Shown piece after piece: positions 35,618 to 48,108 of a stretch of DNA of 64,000 bases (the first letter of the stretch is position 1; every line of letters begins with the position of its first letter). Source of the stretch: Serendipita indica DSM 11827 (Eukaryota; Basidiomycota; Agaricomycetes; Sebacinales; Serendipitaceae); the NCBI GenBank assembly GCA_910890315.1, contig CAJVGD010000006.1, positions 1 through 64,000 on the forward strand. Direction: 5' to 3'. The notes beneath the pieces were generated by a model. That model did not search any database. It was not told the origin of the DNA and worked only from the letters and a program-made list of their open reading frames with translations. A program made the position numbers and the translations under genes.

Positions 35618-37362
35618 ATGACCGTGGAGATGGGAATCACAAAGGATGCGGACGCCCCGGTGCAGAAACTGTGGCAGAAGACACCTCTCATTCGTTCCTC
35701 CGCGCTTTCTGAACGTACAGGGCACGAAGTCTATCTCAAGATTGAGGTTTGTCCCTTCGACTTCGCCCGTGGTCCTCTCTCCACTTTTGATCTCCGAATT
35801 TCGATGATAAACCATCTGATGGAGAATGGTGATTTGTAGACATTTCAGACGAGTGGATCGTTCAAGGGACGCGGTATTTCGCACTTTGCGAACCAGGCCA
35901 CACGCATGTTTCTCCAACAACGTTCACCCGGTGCTATATCTGCTCCAGTAAACCTTGACACGCGTCGACTTGCGCAGGATGCGGCCACACTCTCCCCTGA
36001 AGAGTGGATGACTCCCTTTCCCACCTCGCATGTTCCCGAAGACGACCTACCACACTTGATTATCGCGTCGGGAGGAAATGCAGGGTTGGCCGCTGCGAGT
36101 GCGGCAGGGATCTTGGGTGTCAAATGCACAGTGTTTGTTCCTGATGCGCAGAAGGGGATTGAGCATCTGTTTACACGCCATGGCAAAGAAGGGAGTGTCA
36201 ATGTCGTCGTCGGTGGCGAAAATTATCGCGCGGCATTGATGAAGGCCGTAGAGTTTAAAGAGGAGATTGGTGACAAAGGGTACGTGGTCTTGTTGTCGCT
36301 GAAATGTCAAGAGCTTGCTAACGTGCAATACGATAGAGTTTTGGTGCCGGCGTATGGTAGGTTGAGAGGACATAAGCGAAACGGTTCTGACATGATCGTA
36401 GACGATCCACTGGTATGGCAAGGCAATTCGAGCTTGGCGCATGAGATTGCAGAGCAACTCCCCGACGGCGTCAAGCCCGATGCCATATTTTGCAGTGTTG
36501 GCGGGGGAGGAATGATTGCGGGTCTGATGCTTGGGTGCGAAGGCATACCTGGGTGGAATCAAGGTAAATCTCGCGTACCCCTGTCTTATTGGCTTCGGCA
36601 GTGCGCTAATACAAGGCGTCAGTCCCCATTGTCGCTATCGAACCCACTGGATCTGCTTGCTTCTACCATTCAGTACAACTGAATCGCACAGGTCGTACCT
36701 CGACCGAACTTCCAGCGGGTGCCTCCATCTCCAACGAACGCATTCCTCACCCCTTTGCCGGTACGCTCACACCTTATGCGTCAAATTCACCATACAATGG
36801 AGGAGACGATATGTGTGACGTTTCTATGGTTCATCTGCCCTCCATTAACTCGTACGCGACCTCATTAGGCGCATCTACCGCTTCGAATGGCTCGGTATGC
36901 ATGGCGCTCAAGCGAGATGGACCAATAAGTGTGGTGAGAGTTAGTGACGAGAGATCAATGCAGTCTGCGCTCCTGTTTGCAGGTAGGTACCCATTCTCGC
37001 CATCCTCTAAGCAGGCCTTCACACTGCGTCAACGAAGAAGCTAATCGAATGAAATAGATGACCATTCCGTCATTACGGAATTGGCGTGTTCGATTACACT
37101 CACGCCTGCGTATGTTCCCCATCTTGCGCGCCGAGTCCTACGCCTTGACTCGGATTCGGGGAGCGGCGCCCTAACACAGCAGTCAAACGTCACTGGTCAC
37201 GATAGATCACCCAAGGCTCGCAAAGTCCTCGTCTTCATCGTCTGCGGCGGGAGTAAGGGCTCGCTGCATGACCTCCAACGCTTCGAAGAACATTTATCAA
37301 GTTTTGATTTTGCTGGAGATGATATTTGGGTGGATGGAGAACGTTTAGCAGGCTCGCATTAA
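35618..37362 (+). CDS. PLP-dependent L-serine/threonine dehydratase-like enzyme
   Basis: Fold-type II PLP enzyme that removes water and ammonia from serine or threonine, giving pyruvate or 2-oxobutyrate. The start is QKLWQKTPLIRSSALSERTG. The PLP Lys is in TSGSFKGRGISHF, the phosphate-binding loop is ASGGNAGLAAASAAG, and the second Gly-rich loop is CSVGGGGMIAGLML. Introns of about 50 nt lie near 35747-35846, 36281-36337, 36357-36402, 36563-36619 and 36983-37056. Between the Lys motif and SGGNAG about 55 extra residues are inserted (MFLQQRSPGAISAPVNLDTR onward), longer than in the yeast Cha1 type. A regulatory ACT domain is absent, fitting the serine dehydratase group. Confidence 0.88.
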
Positions 37363-37595
37363 AGGCACGCACGACCGGACAGCACCGATTGATAGATCGC
37401 AAAACCGGCAGTTCGGATACCGGAGGCTATTATCTTTTGTATTATTCCACAGGCGTATAGCCACAATCTATTCGGATTTTGCTCCAGGTTTACGTGGCTC
37501 AGGGTCGCCTGACAAGTGGCGCTTTATATCTTGGACCCGACCGCCACTTTTTGGTGGATGACTAGTGCCCCCGCCACAGCGAGGCTCATTGCCCG

Positions 37596-39133
37596 ATGCT
37601 CGTGCTGAGTGCTGAATCAACATGCGATATCTGTTTGGACTCGTACATGGCTGATGGTGCAAAGGCGCCAGCCAGTCTTTCCTGTGGTAAGCCCATCGAC
37701 TAAGCCGCCGAGGCAAAGTTGAATGCTGATCTCGTCCTGGAAACAGGTCACGTCTTTTGCAAGTACGACTCGTTTTATTCTGCTGACTCTAAGCTCAACT
37801 TGCCTTGCGAAATCTAGGAGTTGTATTTATACTCTCCAGAACCGCGTGTGTCCCGTGTGTCGACAAGATTTCTCAATAATACACGACCTACGCAAGCTCC
37901 ATGTCGATTTGGAATCCAACACCTCCCGTCTCGCTGTCGCCCTCGAACTCCGTGCTCTCGAAATATCTAGAACGTCGGTCATCTTTTCCTTGGCCGGATC
38001 AGTCTGTGCTGACAATTATGTACAGTGGCGATGTTTCCAAGCAACAAGAAGTTATTGCTGACATCGATGCTTACATGCTCACAAAGCCGCCAGGCTTTCG
38101 CTCGCCTCTCTCTACCATCGCGGAATTGCTTCGCCTATGGGTGGAGTCAACCGCCCAATTCCATGTCGTCCTAGAGCATGCCCAAGATGGTGAAAACACT
38201 CTGCGTCACAGCCAAGAAATGGAAAAAGCAAAGCTGACAGCGGATGGCAGACGGCTTGCACAGGAGAACGAGGCACTCAAGGATGGGCTTGCGAGACAGA
38301 AAGCCCGCATCGTAGACCTGGAAAACGAAGTAGTCAGTCTTCGCAAGCAGCCGCCCTTGGATGTGTCCGTACCGCCAGCTTTACGATACCCTCCACCCGC
38401 AAGTCCATTATCATCGCCTATGCAACTATCGCCAAGCCCCTTGATTGACAAACCAGTGGCCCCTGTTCGCCCCCCGCCCACACCTTTGATCACATCGCCG
38501 GGGAAACCGGCTCAACCCAATACAAGCAACTCTACATCGTTGTCACTATCGGCACCTTCATTGAGGCGGAAACGATCTAGTAATGGCCCGCTTGGACCGA
38601 GAGAGCGTAACGGTCCTGCAGTGTCTGCTGCGGCGCGTCCACCAGGAGCCGCACCGTCCGCGTTTCTCCCCAAGTTGGACCTATTCAATGCCACGGATTC
38701 ACATTCTCATCTTTCCATGCCCACATCCACGTACGATGGACTTCGAAGAACGTCCTTGCCCGTCTTTGTCACGGCGCAACCAAGCGTCAGCCATTCCGAC
38801 GTGACACACGACTCTCCGGCGGTATCTATGCCTCAACTACGGAAACAGCAACGATCATCACAGCCATCGTCTTGGTACCTAGTGGACTATCCGCAACAGC
38901 CACTAGTCGACTCGAATCAATCAATACATGAAGCCGATCCTTCGAGTCGACAACATACAAGTCGAAGATTACCAAAGCAGCCAACGACAGGAACAGTTGA
39001 GAATGTTGACATTCCGCCTCGTCCAGTACGCTCTCAACCTCCACCAGCGGCGGTGGACCCACCGACGCTATCACGGAAAAGGGCACTCAGACGGCAGAGT
39101 AATCGAGACATTATATTGAATACGGACCTCTAA
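37596..39133 (+). CDS. RING finger and coiled-coil protein, likely E3 ligase
   Basis: A RING-HC is assembled from three short exons: CDICLDSYMADGAKAPASLS, CGHVFCKSCIYTLQNRVCPVC. The Cys and His spacing (C-x2-C, C-x-H-x3-C-x2-C, C-x2-C) is complete. Exon junctions at about 37684/37748, 37762/37819 and 37973/38025 all keep frame. After it comes a coiled coil (LRHSQEMEKAKLTADGRRLA, then NEALKDGLARQKARIVDLEN) and about 250 Pro/Ser-rich residues with basic patches. A RING next to a coiled coil suggests a dimeric ubiquitin ligase. The substrate is unknown. The last 20 residues are basic (RKRALRRQSNRD). Confidence 0.78.
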
Positions 39134-39644
39134 TTTATTCTACTTCGTTTATTGGCCATCCTGGCTGCCGAGCACGGCAAACATGCGAGATACTCTAGTA
39201 GTTATGTATTACTCTTGCACCATAGATCTTTCTGGGCCGTAACAGACCGATGCGCAGTCATGAGAGGGCCGCGGAGTTAGCCCTCCCCGCGCCTTAGTGC
39301 CGTGATTTGGTGTTGAACAATATCACAGTGAGAATTGGTTCTGGTGTCGGTTCGGCGTACTCCGCCTTGGTCCCAACCTCGACCTTGACAACTTACCAAT
39401 TCGGCCAACAAGATGTTTGTCGAAACCATATACTTGGATTCTCGCCAAATTCAATCATGAGCTCCGATGAATTCGTTGACTATTCCCGATAAATCGCCAA
39501 CGACGATGTTTAAATCCGCAGAGGATGGCTCTAAGTCTAGTGATGAAAATCATTAATAACCAGCGCGCGCATGAGGTCCATATCTCCGCCAGTCGCCGTA
39601 TAAAACGACGTGGAACAGGCGGAGGCGTGCCATAGCGTGCAGCC
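39134..39644. other. Intergenic upstream of the secreted hydrolase
   Basis: No gene visible. It carries the promoter of the hydrolase gene. Confidence 0.4.
39599..39605 (+). promoter_or_regulatory. TATA box of the secreted hydrolase gene
   Basis: TATAAAA sits 40 bases before the ATG at 39645, a position compatible with a core promoter and a very short leader. Confidence 0.5.
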
Positions 39645-41744
39645 ATGGCTCCTCTTGCCACTTTCTTCGCTCTTTTACCGTTATTTAAACTTATACACGC
39701 GGCTACGGTGTCCTACGACGGGCGTCCTACTGACCTCACTTGGGGACCATGTGCAGATGGCAGAACTGAAGGCGTTGAATGCGCTACTGCTCAGTGAGTG
39801 CGATTCAGATGCCTTTATTCTGTCTGAGCATCTTTAGAGTTCCTCTTGATTGGCTTGATTTGAGCAAAGGTATTTAGCACGTCTTGACGCGCTTGCACGC
39901 CCAATCACGCTCATCCTTTGGCTTTTCATTCTTCAAGGCACAATCACGCTCTCTGTGATTCGTCTACCCGCCAAGACATCTCCTCGCGAAGGATACATGT
40001 TTTACAATTTTGGTGGACCTGCAGTTTCTGGTGTCACTACCGTCGAGATGACTGGTGCCAACCTCCAAGCTCAGTTAGGAGCTGGATATGATATCGTCAG
40101 CTGGGACGTTCGTAAGTCTTATCTCTACCGGGCTATGAAGTGGCTCCTAATGATATGTAGGTGGTGTCGGAGGCTCTGGACCCACTCTGAAGTTATTCAC
40201 TGGCGACGATGACTACATTGCATTTTGGAACCGGCTTCAGGGACATGGGACCATAGCTGATCGCGGAAACCTTACTCAACGCGCAGATGTAGATTTCTTG
40301 TGAGTATTTTGAAGCTATAGACTGTCATTGATAATTGAAACCGGGAAGTATGTCGCAAGTGCCGGCTTTTGACAATCTGACATCGTCCTCGGAGATATGA
40401 TGCTCGCTAAGAACGGAGATACACTGAAATAGTCAGTACTTCTCCTACTCCGTGACAGAGCTTAATGATGAAATAGCGTCGGTACCTGTGCAACCGTACG
40501 CGATCTCGTCTATCTTGTCGACACGATGTACGGCAAAGGAGCGGATGTAAATTACTTTGGGACCAGCTATGGAACAGTTTTGGGAACGTATCTTACCCAG
40601 ATGTTTCCAAATCGTGTGGGCAAAGTCATCCTTGACGGTAAATCTTCTACTCCCCTTGAAAAGTGAAATACTTATTCGATTCAGGTGTCTTTGACCCTTA
40701 TAAACACTCGAATCTGCCTCCAATCGCATGGATCGATACCGACTCTCAGACTCTCGATGTGGCAATGAAGATGTGGGCAGAGGCTTGTGCAGCATACCCC
40801 GAATCTTGCCCTACGGCCAGTTTGAAGGCGAACGCAACTTCGGCAGATATTCTCAACATTGTCAACAAGATGCTTGACACGGCATACAGAAACTATGATG
40901 GCTTTGCCTGGAATATTGTCTCAAGCATAACCATCCCAAATCCAGTTGTGGCGAGCCACTGGTCTTGGGAATATCTTGCGCAGCAGGTTACCTTTTTCGC
41001 GTATGGAGGGGAAGCTTGGGATTGGGTGGACATACCCCAATTCGTCAACGCACAAAACAATAATACCCATTCCACAATCATACCCAGATCTAATCCAGTC
41101 TTCCACCGTGCGATGCGGCCATCCTACACTAACTATGTCCCCACAGATTTTCTTGACCATGTCTCAATCGCGATTTACTGTGGCGATGCTGTTGACCCCA
41201 AGGGGGAGACGACAAAGGATCTCTTCAAAGGCCTCGTCAGAGCATCACAATCTCACTCTACGCTGGCTGCTGCCTTGATGGGGACGTACCAGCGCCTGCA
41301 TTGTCATCGTTGGAAAGCCAGAGCAGTCGAGCGGCTACCCGGTCGCATGGAGAAAAAGCCTAAAAATGTGGTGCTCATTATGGGTAACACAGGCGATCCG
41401 ATCACACCATTTAGTAGTTCGAAGCGCTTGGCTTCCGCAGAATTCTTTGGCAACAAGGCTCGGCTTGTGAAGTTCAAAGCACTAGGACATGGAACGTGTG
41501 AGTACCTTTTTGTACGCTACAAAAAGATGCTTATTTCCCTCACAGCTTCCTTTCGTGAGTCATTTAGACTAGCTTGCGTGCTTGGTGCTGATACTTCCCA
41601 GCTTCTCGGTGTATCGATAATGTCGTCCAAAAGTTTATTCGAGGGCAGCCGCCCAAGGATGCTAAGAACGACGAGGCGGACGTCGTGTGCACCGTTGATT
41701 CCACACCCTACGGCCCTCCTCCTGCGACTTGGAATAAGCCATAG
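39645..41744 (+). CDS. Secreted alpha/beta hydrolase, tripeptidyl-aminopeptidase-like
   Basis: Signal peptide MAPLATFFALLPLFKLIHAA, then WGPCADGRTEGVECATAQVP and LDWLDLSKGTITLSVIRLPA, the usual start of the SCO7095/TAP-like family that removes tripeptides or amino acids from peptide N-termini. The oxyanion part is YNFGGPAVSGV, the nucleophile elbow YFGTSYGTVLGTY, the acid IMGNTGDPITPFSS and the His in ALGHGT, so the triad looks complete. A C-terminal TAP-type lid follows the acid. About seven short introns occur, for example 39792-39838, 39870-39939, 40112-40158 and 40639-40684. The final exon reads NDEADVVCTVDSTPYGPPPA. A TATA box is 40 bases upstream. Confidence 0.85.
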
Positions 41745-42006
41745 AGAATGTCAGCTTGACCGTACTCTCGGATATTTCGGATGTCTCCGTTGAGGTTGGA
41801 CTTACTTATTGCGTTCTCATCTGCGTAAGCCTGCTAGTTGGAATACGAGTTCTCTCCATGCTACATTATAAAACAGACTCCAGATTGTTTCATTCAGCAT
41901 GGAGCAACATCTAGCATTCTCACTTAGCAAGTCTCGTTTCCTAGATGATGTTAGGAAAGCAATGAATTATATACTACTCGTGGTTACCTTACTTCCGTCA
42001 ATCACT

Positions 42007-43921
42007 CTAGACGTCCGATGCGAAACTTTCTGCATCCGACTCGTCCGGGTCGTCATAATCAAGGTCGGGCTGATACTCGTACTCATATGCCGCGTCCTCG
42101 GAATCGTTGGAGATTGCGCTGCCTTCGTGAACAGACTCGGTCAGGTGCGATGGCTCATCCTCATCCACTTCATACCACACGACATCTTCATCCTCGCTCT
42201 GTTCCTCCTCGCTTTCTGAATCATGAGCGTCTTCTATGTTTCCTTCGTTATCTTCTCCAGACTCTTGCGAGGTCCCCTCGTGCCTCGCAGCCGGTATATC
42301 GTGCCGATCCGCCCACAATCCAATCTCTTCCCCCTTCTGCGACACGAATGCGACCCTTGCCTTCCTACAGACTGAGATCGCATGTCTCCAGTGCCGCTTG
42401 TACTTGGCCGAAAGGATGCGAAACGCATCGATACATCCTTCTGGATACTGGTTCGACACTAAGACAACCCTCTCCAATACCGGCAGCTGTCCCAGTTCAA
42501 TCTTCTTGAACAACGGGACAAAGTCGGTGATGTTCTTGTGGCTATTCGAATATTCTAACCGCATTCGTACCTCTCGCAGTGAGGGGTGCGATGCTTTGAG
42601 TTTTGGTGTCGGATCGGGCATGTCTGGCCACGGCAAACAGTATGCTGACAGACTAAGTGTCTGAAGGCTCTGTAGTGAGGAGAGACAGAATTCGAAAAAG
42701 TCGACCATAAAGTACCGAAAAGCTCCTTGACCAATATGGAGGTAGGTCAACGAATTCAGTCCGACCAGGAAGAAGGTAACCTCCTCGAGGGTGACCGGCA
42801 TCTTATCCCAGTCAACAAACAGAGTACGAAGGGAAGAGGAGAATTGATGGAGGGAACGGAGAGAACCGACTGGCTGCAGCCGTGGCATTGGATTGCTCCA
42901 CCTTCCGTCGATGAGTGAGAGGGTGTGCAAGTTTGGGAATAATGGGCCTGAATCATCATCCAGGAGATTCTCTTTATCAAATATGTTTTCAATGCGCATG
43001 TACCGGTTAATGGTAGGGATATGTAATACTTGTATAGCTCTCTGCCGACGAAAGAGCCTGCGAATCATGCGCGTCAAGTTTTCTCTTGCGGGAATGTTTT
43101 CGACGTGGAGCATCTCAACGCCAAAGAGGGAGAGTTGGTCGTAGGGGAGTAAGCTGATGAGACTATGCATCAACTCGAGTAGTATGGGCTCGTTTGATGG
43201 GTCGATGGCTGAAACGAGTTCCAGTCCGATTATCCAAGACGCACGCCGGCTAGAGCGATGCTCTAAAAGTGTCTCGATGAGGCGCGTTATTTGTCTACTA
43301 TCGACGAGAACAATCCGCTCAAAGAGGAGTTCGAGGCCGATAGAGTACCAATGTTTACAGACGAGTGGGATTGAACGTCGAGCAAGAGACGATATTCGCC
43401 ATTCTCGTCCTGATCCTCCCCCGTTGGGAACCGAAAACGCAAGTCCGTCAATGTGTGTGACCATACAAAATATTTGACGCCAGAGCTCATATGGAAGGCT
43501 CGGAGGGCGTTGTCGAGGGCGTGTGCTGTAGAAACGTCAGAAGCGTTGCTGCACAAGCGTGGTGAGAGTAGAGATACCTCGGATAGCCGTGCCACTTTGC
43601 GACTCTGACCGTCTCTCGAAGTGCAGCGTTTTCCTTTTCTAGGTCAGATATATGGAGGTGTGCTTGTTCCAGCCGAAGACGAAGCCGTCGCAATTGTTTC
43701 TCGAAGAAGGTCTTGTCCGTTTCACAATTTGGACAGACAGTTTCTGGGGCTTCTCCAGTCATTATCGGATCCATAGTATCGATGCGAATGCTCAGATGCG
43801 AAGCAAGTCTAGAGCAGTGGGATCCTAATTCTGACACGGCTGGGGTCCAAAGATGACGTCCACCTGCCAGGAATTCAAGAAGCTGATCGACAGACATAAA
43901 CGAGTCGAGATTTGGTCTCAT
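42007..43921 (-). CDS. F-box protein with N-terminal coiled coil and acidic tail
   Basis: Two exons, 43921-43578 and 43525-42007, with a 52-nt intron (GTATCT...CTACAG). The N-terminal exon has a CPNC Cys pair and a coiled coil (FEKQLRRLRLRLEQAHLHIS). The junction opens the F-box: PSLPYELWRQIFCMV, interrupted by about 28 residues, then IPLVCKHWYSIGLELLFERI. Leucine-rich repeats follow (LPNLHTLSLIDGRW-like, LNSLTYLHIGQGAFRYFMVD, LQSLQTLSLSAYCLPW). The last 90 residues are highly acidic. Basidiomycete genomes carry large families of such F-box/LRR proteins as SCF substrate receptors. The splice is chosen because only it restores an F-box. Confidence 0.8.
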
Positions 43922-44099
43922 AAACGCTCCGAGATCTAGTTTGCCTGGAGAACTTCGAAATTCAGCATGGCGATCACATGTGTCAGTTTATAGCGAGCCT
44001 GGGAAAGAGATAAGGTTGAATGTAAGGATATGATACATCGAGTTTATGGGTGAATAGTCTACGGAGCAAGCAACGTGAGAGGCTCCATTGTCAAACTCC

Positions 44100-44605
44100 T
44101 CAGCCCCAGGCAGCCGTCGAGCTGTAGTTGACTATCAGATGACCATCCGTTGCGAAGCACTGAAGACTGTCAGATGTTGCGAGGGACGTTTGGAGGAGAA
44201 TACCTTGTACAGATTGGCGACAGAATCGTCAAGCGAAGGTGCGAATGACAGATTGATGTATGTAAACTGGATAAAGACTGTCAGAGGAAATTCAGACGAG
44301 TAAACGGACCACAATGCGTACAAGTGGATCTGACGGTTTCCAGCCGAGTTCTTTACGCAGAAACTGGACAACGGCCTGGAAACGATTTGAAGCAGTAATC
44401 TTGAAAAAGTTTTGCTTCATAATTGGTGCATTTCCGACGGCTTTGAAGCGCACGACGACTAGGCGGCTTGTGAGTGACCTGAATGGGCGCCTTTGGAGAA
44501 GTTTTCGCCACCTTTTGTGAGATCTCGTTGCTTGTACGTCTGTAAGGCCTCGAGCGCGGGATTTGGTGTACCCGCCGAGGTCACAAGTTGAGGGGCGGAG
44601 GCCAT
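44100..44605 (-). CDS. ATG12: Autophagy ubiquitin-like protein Atg12
   Basis: Atg12 is conjugated to Atg5 and, with Atg16, helps lipidate Atg8 during autophagosome growth. Exons 44605-44512, 44458-44322, 44266-44204 and 44159-44100, 117 residues. N-terminus [20 protein letters not shown], then the ubiquitin-like core [60 protein letters not shown] and [19 protein letters not shown], ending in the required C-terminal Gly. The first intron (53 nt, GTGGCG...CCTAG) is inferred. It links the normal start to VVVRFK, whereas an unspliced frame exists but reads as unlikely protein. The gene is short but complete. Confidence 0.9.
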
Positions 44606-45285
44606 CTTGGAATTGACCACATTGGCAGCTCACTTGAACATAGTCATTATAGCCTTTGAAAGCATTTGAATATCAAGGTTTTGTTACAGGTAATGCAGGG
44701 GTTAACCCCCATTACAAACATTTGTGATGTCGCCGCCAAGCTCGGAGGTCAACTGAGAGCGTACTGTTCTGGAAAATGATCTACGGGAATTGTCTACGTT
44801 TTCGGCCAGACCTTTGACCGGCGCTGGTGAATGTTCCGGCCCAGCAAAACTGAAAAGCGCCGCCGCTTCCGGCTGGGATTCGAGGCAAACTGCGAGCAGA
44901 CGGGTCAGGATTCCGAATTCAGTTCTCGATACCACTTACCGCTTTAGCCAGGGAGCGGCCTAGCGACCAACACGCGTTCGTCCCGCGCCTCGCTATTTAA
45001 CGGTAACAGGCCTTGGCTGCCGTCTTACTCTTCCCCTTCTTTCACCATACGGTGCACACATTAACGCCTAGCCAGAAGAATCAACGCTGGCGTTCTCAAG
45101 CCGCCTCGGTATATAACGACACGCCGTTCACGACCCCCCTGCGCCTACAAACCAACCGGGATCCATTCCTTTATCCCGCCACTATCATCATCGCAGGGCA
45201 ACGCTCGTCACGATCCACAACTCGAGGATAACGAGTCGCTCCTACCAGACACTCTTTTACGCATTCCCTTCACTCACACGCCACG
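44606..45285. other. Intergenic between ATG12 and the secreted protein gene
   Basis: No gene seen. TATA-like elements lie at about 44993-45000 (ctatttaa) and 45110-45117 (tatataac) on the plus strand, both upstream of the secreted protein gene. Part of it is also the ATG12 upstream region. Confidence 0.4.
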
Positions 45286-47884
45286 ATGTATCAACTCTTT
45301 CTTTCACTTTTCCTGTTCCAAGCTCTCCTTGCTCGCGCTTCAAACGACTGGAGGACGCCGTGCATTGGTTCATGTGCATACGAATCCGGCGACGGCACCA
45401 AAAGGGCTTGGAGCTCCATTCTTATTGTATGTAACCTTTCACGGCTTCTTTGCTGGCCAAGCCTAACACCGCATCCGCTAGGACGGCCCTTCGCAACTTG
45501 TCTCGGACATTTCGACCGCTGCAGGCTGGTCCATCATGGATTGTGACGCCAATTCTCAGGACGTCCAAACAATTCGTCTAGTCTGTCATGATCTAGATGG
45601 CGTCTGTGATGCGCTCTTCGACGGTGGCGCAGAGAATACAATTGTTCGACTACCTGAAGACGTATGTCTTCTGCTCTCTCTTCAGGCTTTTACTTACCAT
45701 TCGGGTGTAGTGTGCTGATGCTCCCTTTGCACGCGTCGTCAGCGTCAGCAGCTCTACCAACCAGACGCTCACTTCCAAAGTCGCGAAGCGGGTCGCCGCA
45801 GCTAAACGTCGCCGCTCGGCACCACCAGAGGTGCTGACAGTCAAAATCGACTACCAGTTCAACCTCATTCCACTTTCACGCGGCACCGTGTCGCTAACCG
45901 CACTCGCTACAACCAACCCACTTCAACGTCCGCTAGCTACCACTCAGCGACTTCGACGCGCACTTGGGTACGACGAAAGTGACTCTCATCATCGCCGGAG
46001 GGGAGGACACAGGCAACTCGTCAATCGGGAGATTCGCAGACGGGACCTCTTTACCGATTTCGTCAATGGGAATACGATTCCAGCTGGTATCACTGCTGAT
46101 GCAATCGCTGCAAAGACAATGACCACGGATGGCAAGCTGGGAAAGCTGGGAAAGTCAGCCAACGGGACAACGAGCAAGCTTGGTAACTGGTCCAAAGACT
46201 GGAACAAGCAGTTTGATGTTCTCGACATCAGTCAAGGGTTCAACGTTGCCAACGTCAAACTCTCATGTCCACAGAATGGCGACATTCCGGCCTTTGACGC
46301 AAAGGTTTTGATTGATGCCCAAGTCGATGTCAAGGCCACAGTCACCGTGGGCTTCATCGCTGCCGTAAGTTGGTTTCGTCAACTACATAACAAGTTTCTA
46401 ATTTCGTCCAGGGGTCGATCATTCCGCCAAAGATTAGCAAATCTGCGTTCACGGCCGGTACGTAACCCGTATAATACATTGCTCACAAGGCTCTGACCAT
46501 GACCCATAGCTCTGGACGGTGGTGCTCAAGCATCGTTCAAGATTTCCGCCGATGCCAAGGGCACTTTTAACACCGGCCTTCTCCCCCTCTACAGTTCCGG
46601 CCTTGCTGGCTTGTCAATTCCTGGCATTTTGGATGTCGGACCATCCTTCTCTATCAACGGGCAAGGTATCGGCAGCATTGGAGTTCGAACCGATGCGGTC
46701 GTCAAAGCAAATTACAATTTTCCTGGCCTTTCGATGGTCTTCCCCCAGGACCAAGGCTCGAGCAGTGGCTCTGCTTCCCAAGGCGACACGCAGTCTCGTA
46801 GGTTTCTTTCTTAAAGTATCGCGGCGTGTCTAACTATTGGCGTTGACAGCATTGACACTCTCGATTGGAGGAAGTGCACAGCTTACTGGATCCGTCGAGG
46901 CACATATTGTGCCCCGGGTTGACCTTGGTGTCAAAGTTCTTTCGGGGATGGCGTCGGCGTCGGTCTATCTCCAGCTCGATGGATACGGTGCCCTCAATAT
47001 GGACCTCAAGCTTGAAGGCAGCGCTTCAACCGGTGTCGGTCCCACACAGAAGGGCATTGACCCATCGCCATCTGTCGATTCTACCTCCGCCGTCTCGGAG
47101 TCTTTGACAGCTTCGACGACATCTTCGACGGACTTCGCCGCCAGCACCACCGAATCAGCCTCTTCCGAGTCTTCGACGTCAAGCTCGACTGATATTGCCA
47201 CATCAACGAGCTCTGATGACGCTAGCGATTCTTTAAGCAGCTCAGATGCAAAGGAAGTCCCGACGCAATCTTCGACGCAAGCCGAAATATCAACTACAGT
47301 CCTTGCTCAACCAACTTATGCAGCCCCTGCTCAGATCGACGACTTTGACCCTCCATCGAGTGTGTTTGATCATCCCCCGCTCGTTGACGTTGCACAAATC
47401 TCGTCTTCTTCCGGAGTGGCTCCATCCAGCTGCCCGAGCAGACGTATGCGCCGAAGGATCCGGAGGACAATGTCGCCTCGCGACGTGGTTGTCAACAATG
47501 CGCGCGATGCCTCTGGGTCATTTAGCGGATGTGTCGGTGTGGGGCTGGGCGTCAAGATTGTCGCGGGTGCTCAAGGAAAGCTGTTCGACATCTGGAAAGC
47601 TTCCACGTCATTTGACCTGTTCAGTCAGAAATGGGACATCTTTAGCGTACGTTTTTCCTCATTCTCCATCCTGCTCTCCAAAAATTTGCCTCGCCTTTCT
47701 AGTGTTGACACAAATGCTGACTATGGTTTAGAAATGCTTCAATCACAACTTGCGGCGAGATACTAGTCCCTTTACTCCCGAGCTCTTCACACTTTCGTCG
47801 CTGGAGAGCAGACAACTCGACGGCTCTGATTTGGTCTGCCCCGCCATCACCGACACAATCAATGCCATCAACCAGATTATCTGA
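45286..47884 (+). CDS. Large secreted protein, DUF7029/DUF7223-like
   Basis: Signal peptide MYQLFLSLFLFQALLARAS, then NDWRTPCIGSCAYESGDGTK and WSSILI joined to DGPSQLVSDISTAAGW, the usual N-terminal domain of a fungal extracellular family (DUF7029-like). A dibasic-rich part follows. A beta-rich domain reads NVANVKLSCPQNGDIPAFDA, ATVTVGFIAAGSIIPPKISK, SLAGLSIPGILDVG-like and VKANYNFPGLSMVF (DUF7223-like). A Ser/Thr-rich linker (about 47.05-47.3 kb) precedes a Cys-containing end (SGCVGVG, KCFNHN, LVCPAI). About seven introns of 45-60 nt. Likely a wall-associated or secreted protein. The family assignment is from memory of its layout, and the function is unknown. Confidence 0.75.
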
Positions 47885-48108
47885 ACACTCGCCTCGTGGA
47901 CATTGTTCTCACTGTCTTTTCGTTTGGTTTTACAGCCGCTGCGTCGTGCTACCGTTCATTGCATGAATACATACAATTACAAAAACAGATGGAGTAAAGT
48001 TGTACAGAGATATGTCAGGAGCGTCCGTCGCGTGAGACCAAGCTCTATAGATTCAGATGATCCCTGAAAATGTGATCGAGGAGTGCCTGTCGCGAGTTCA
48101 GTCCGTTT

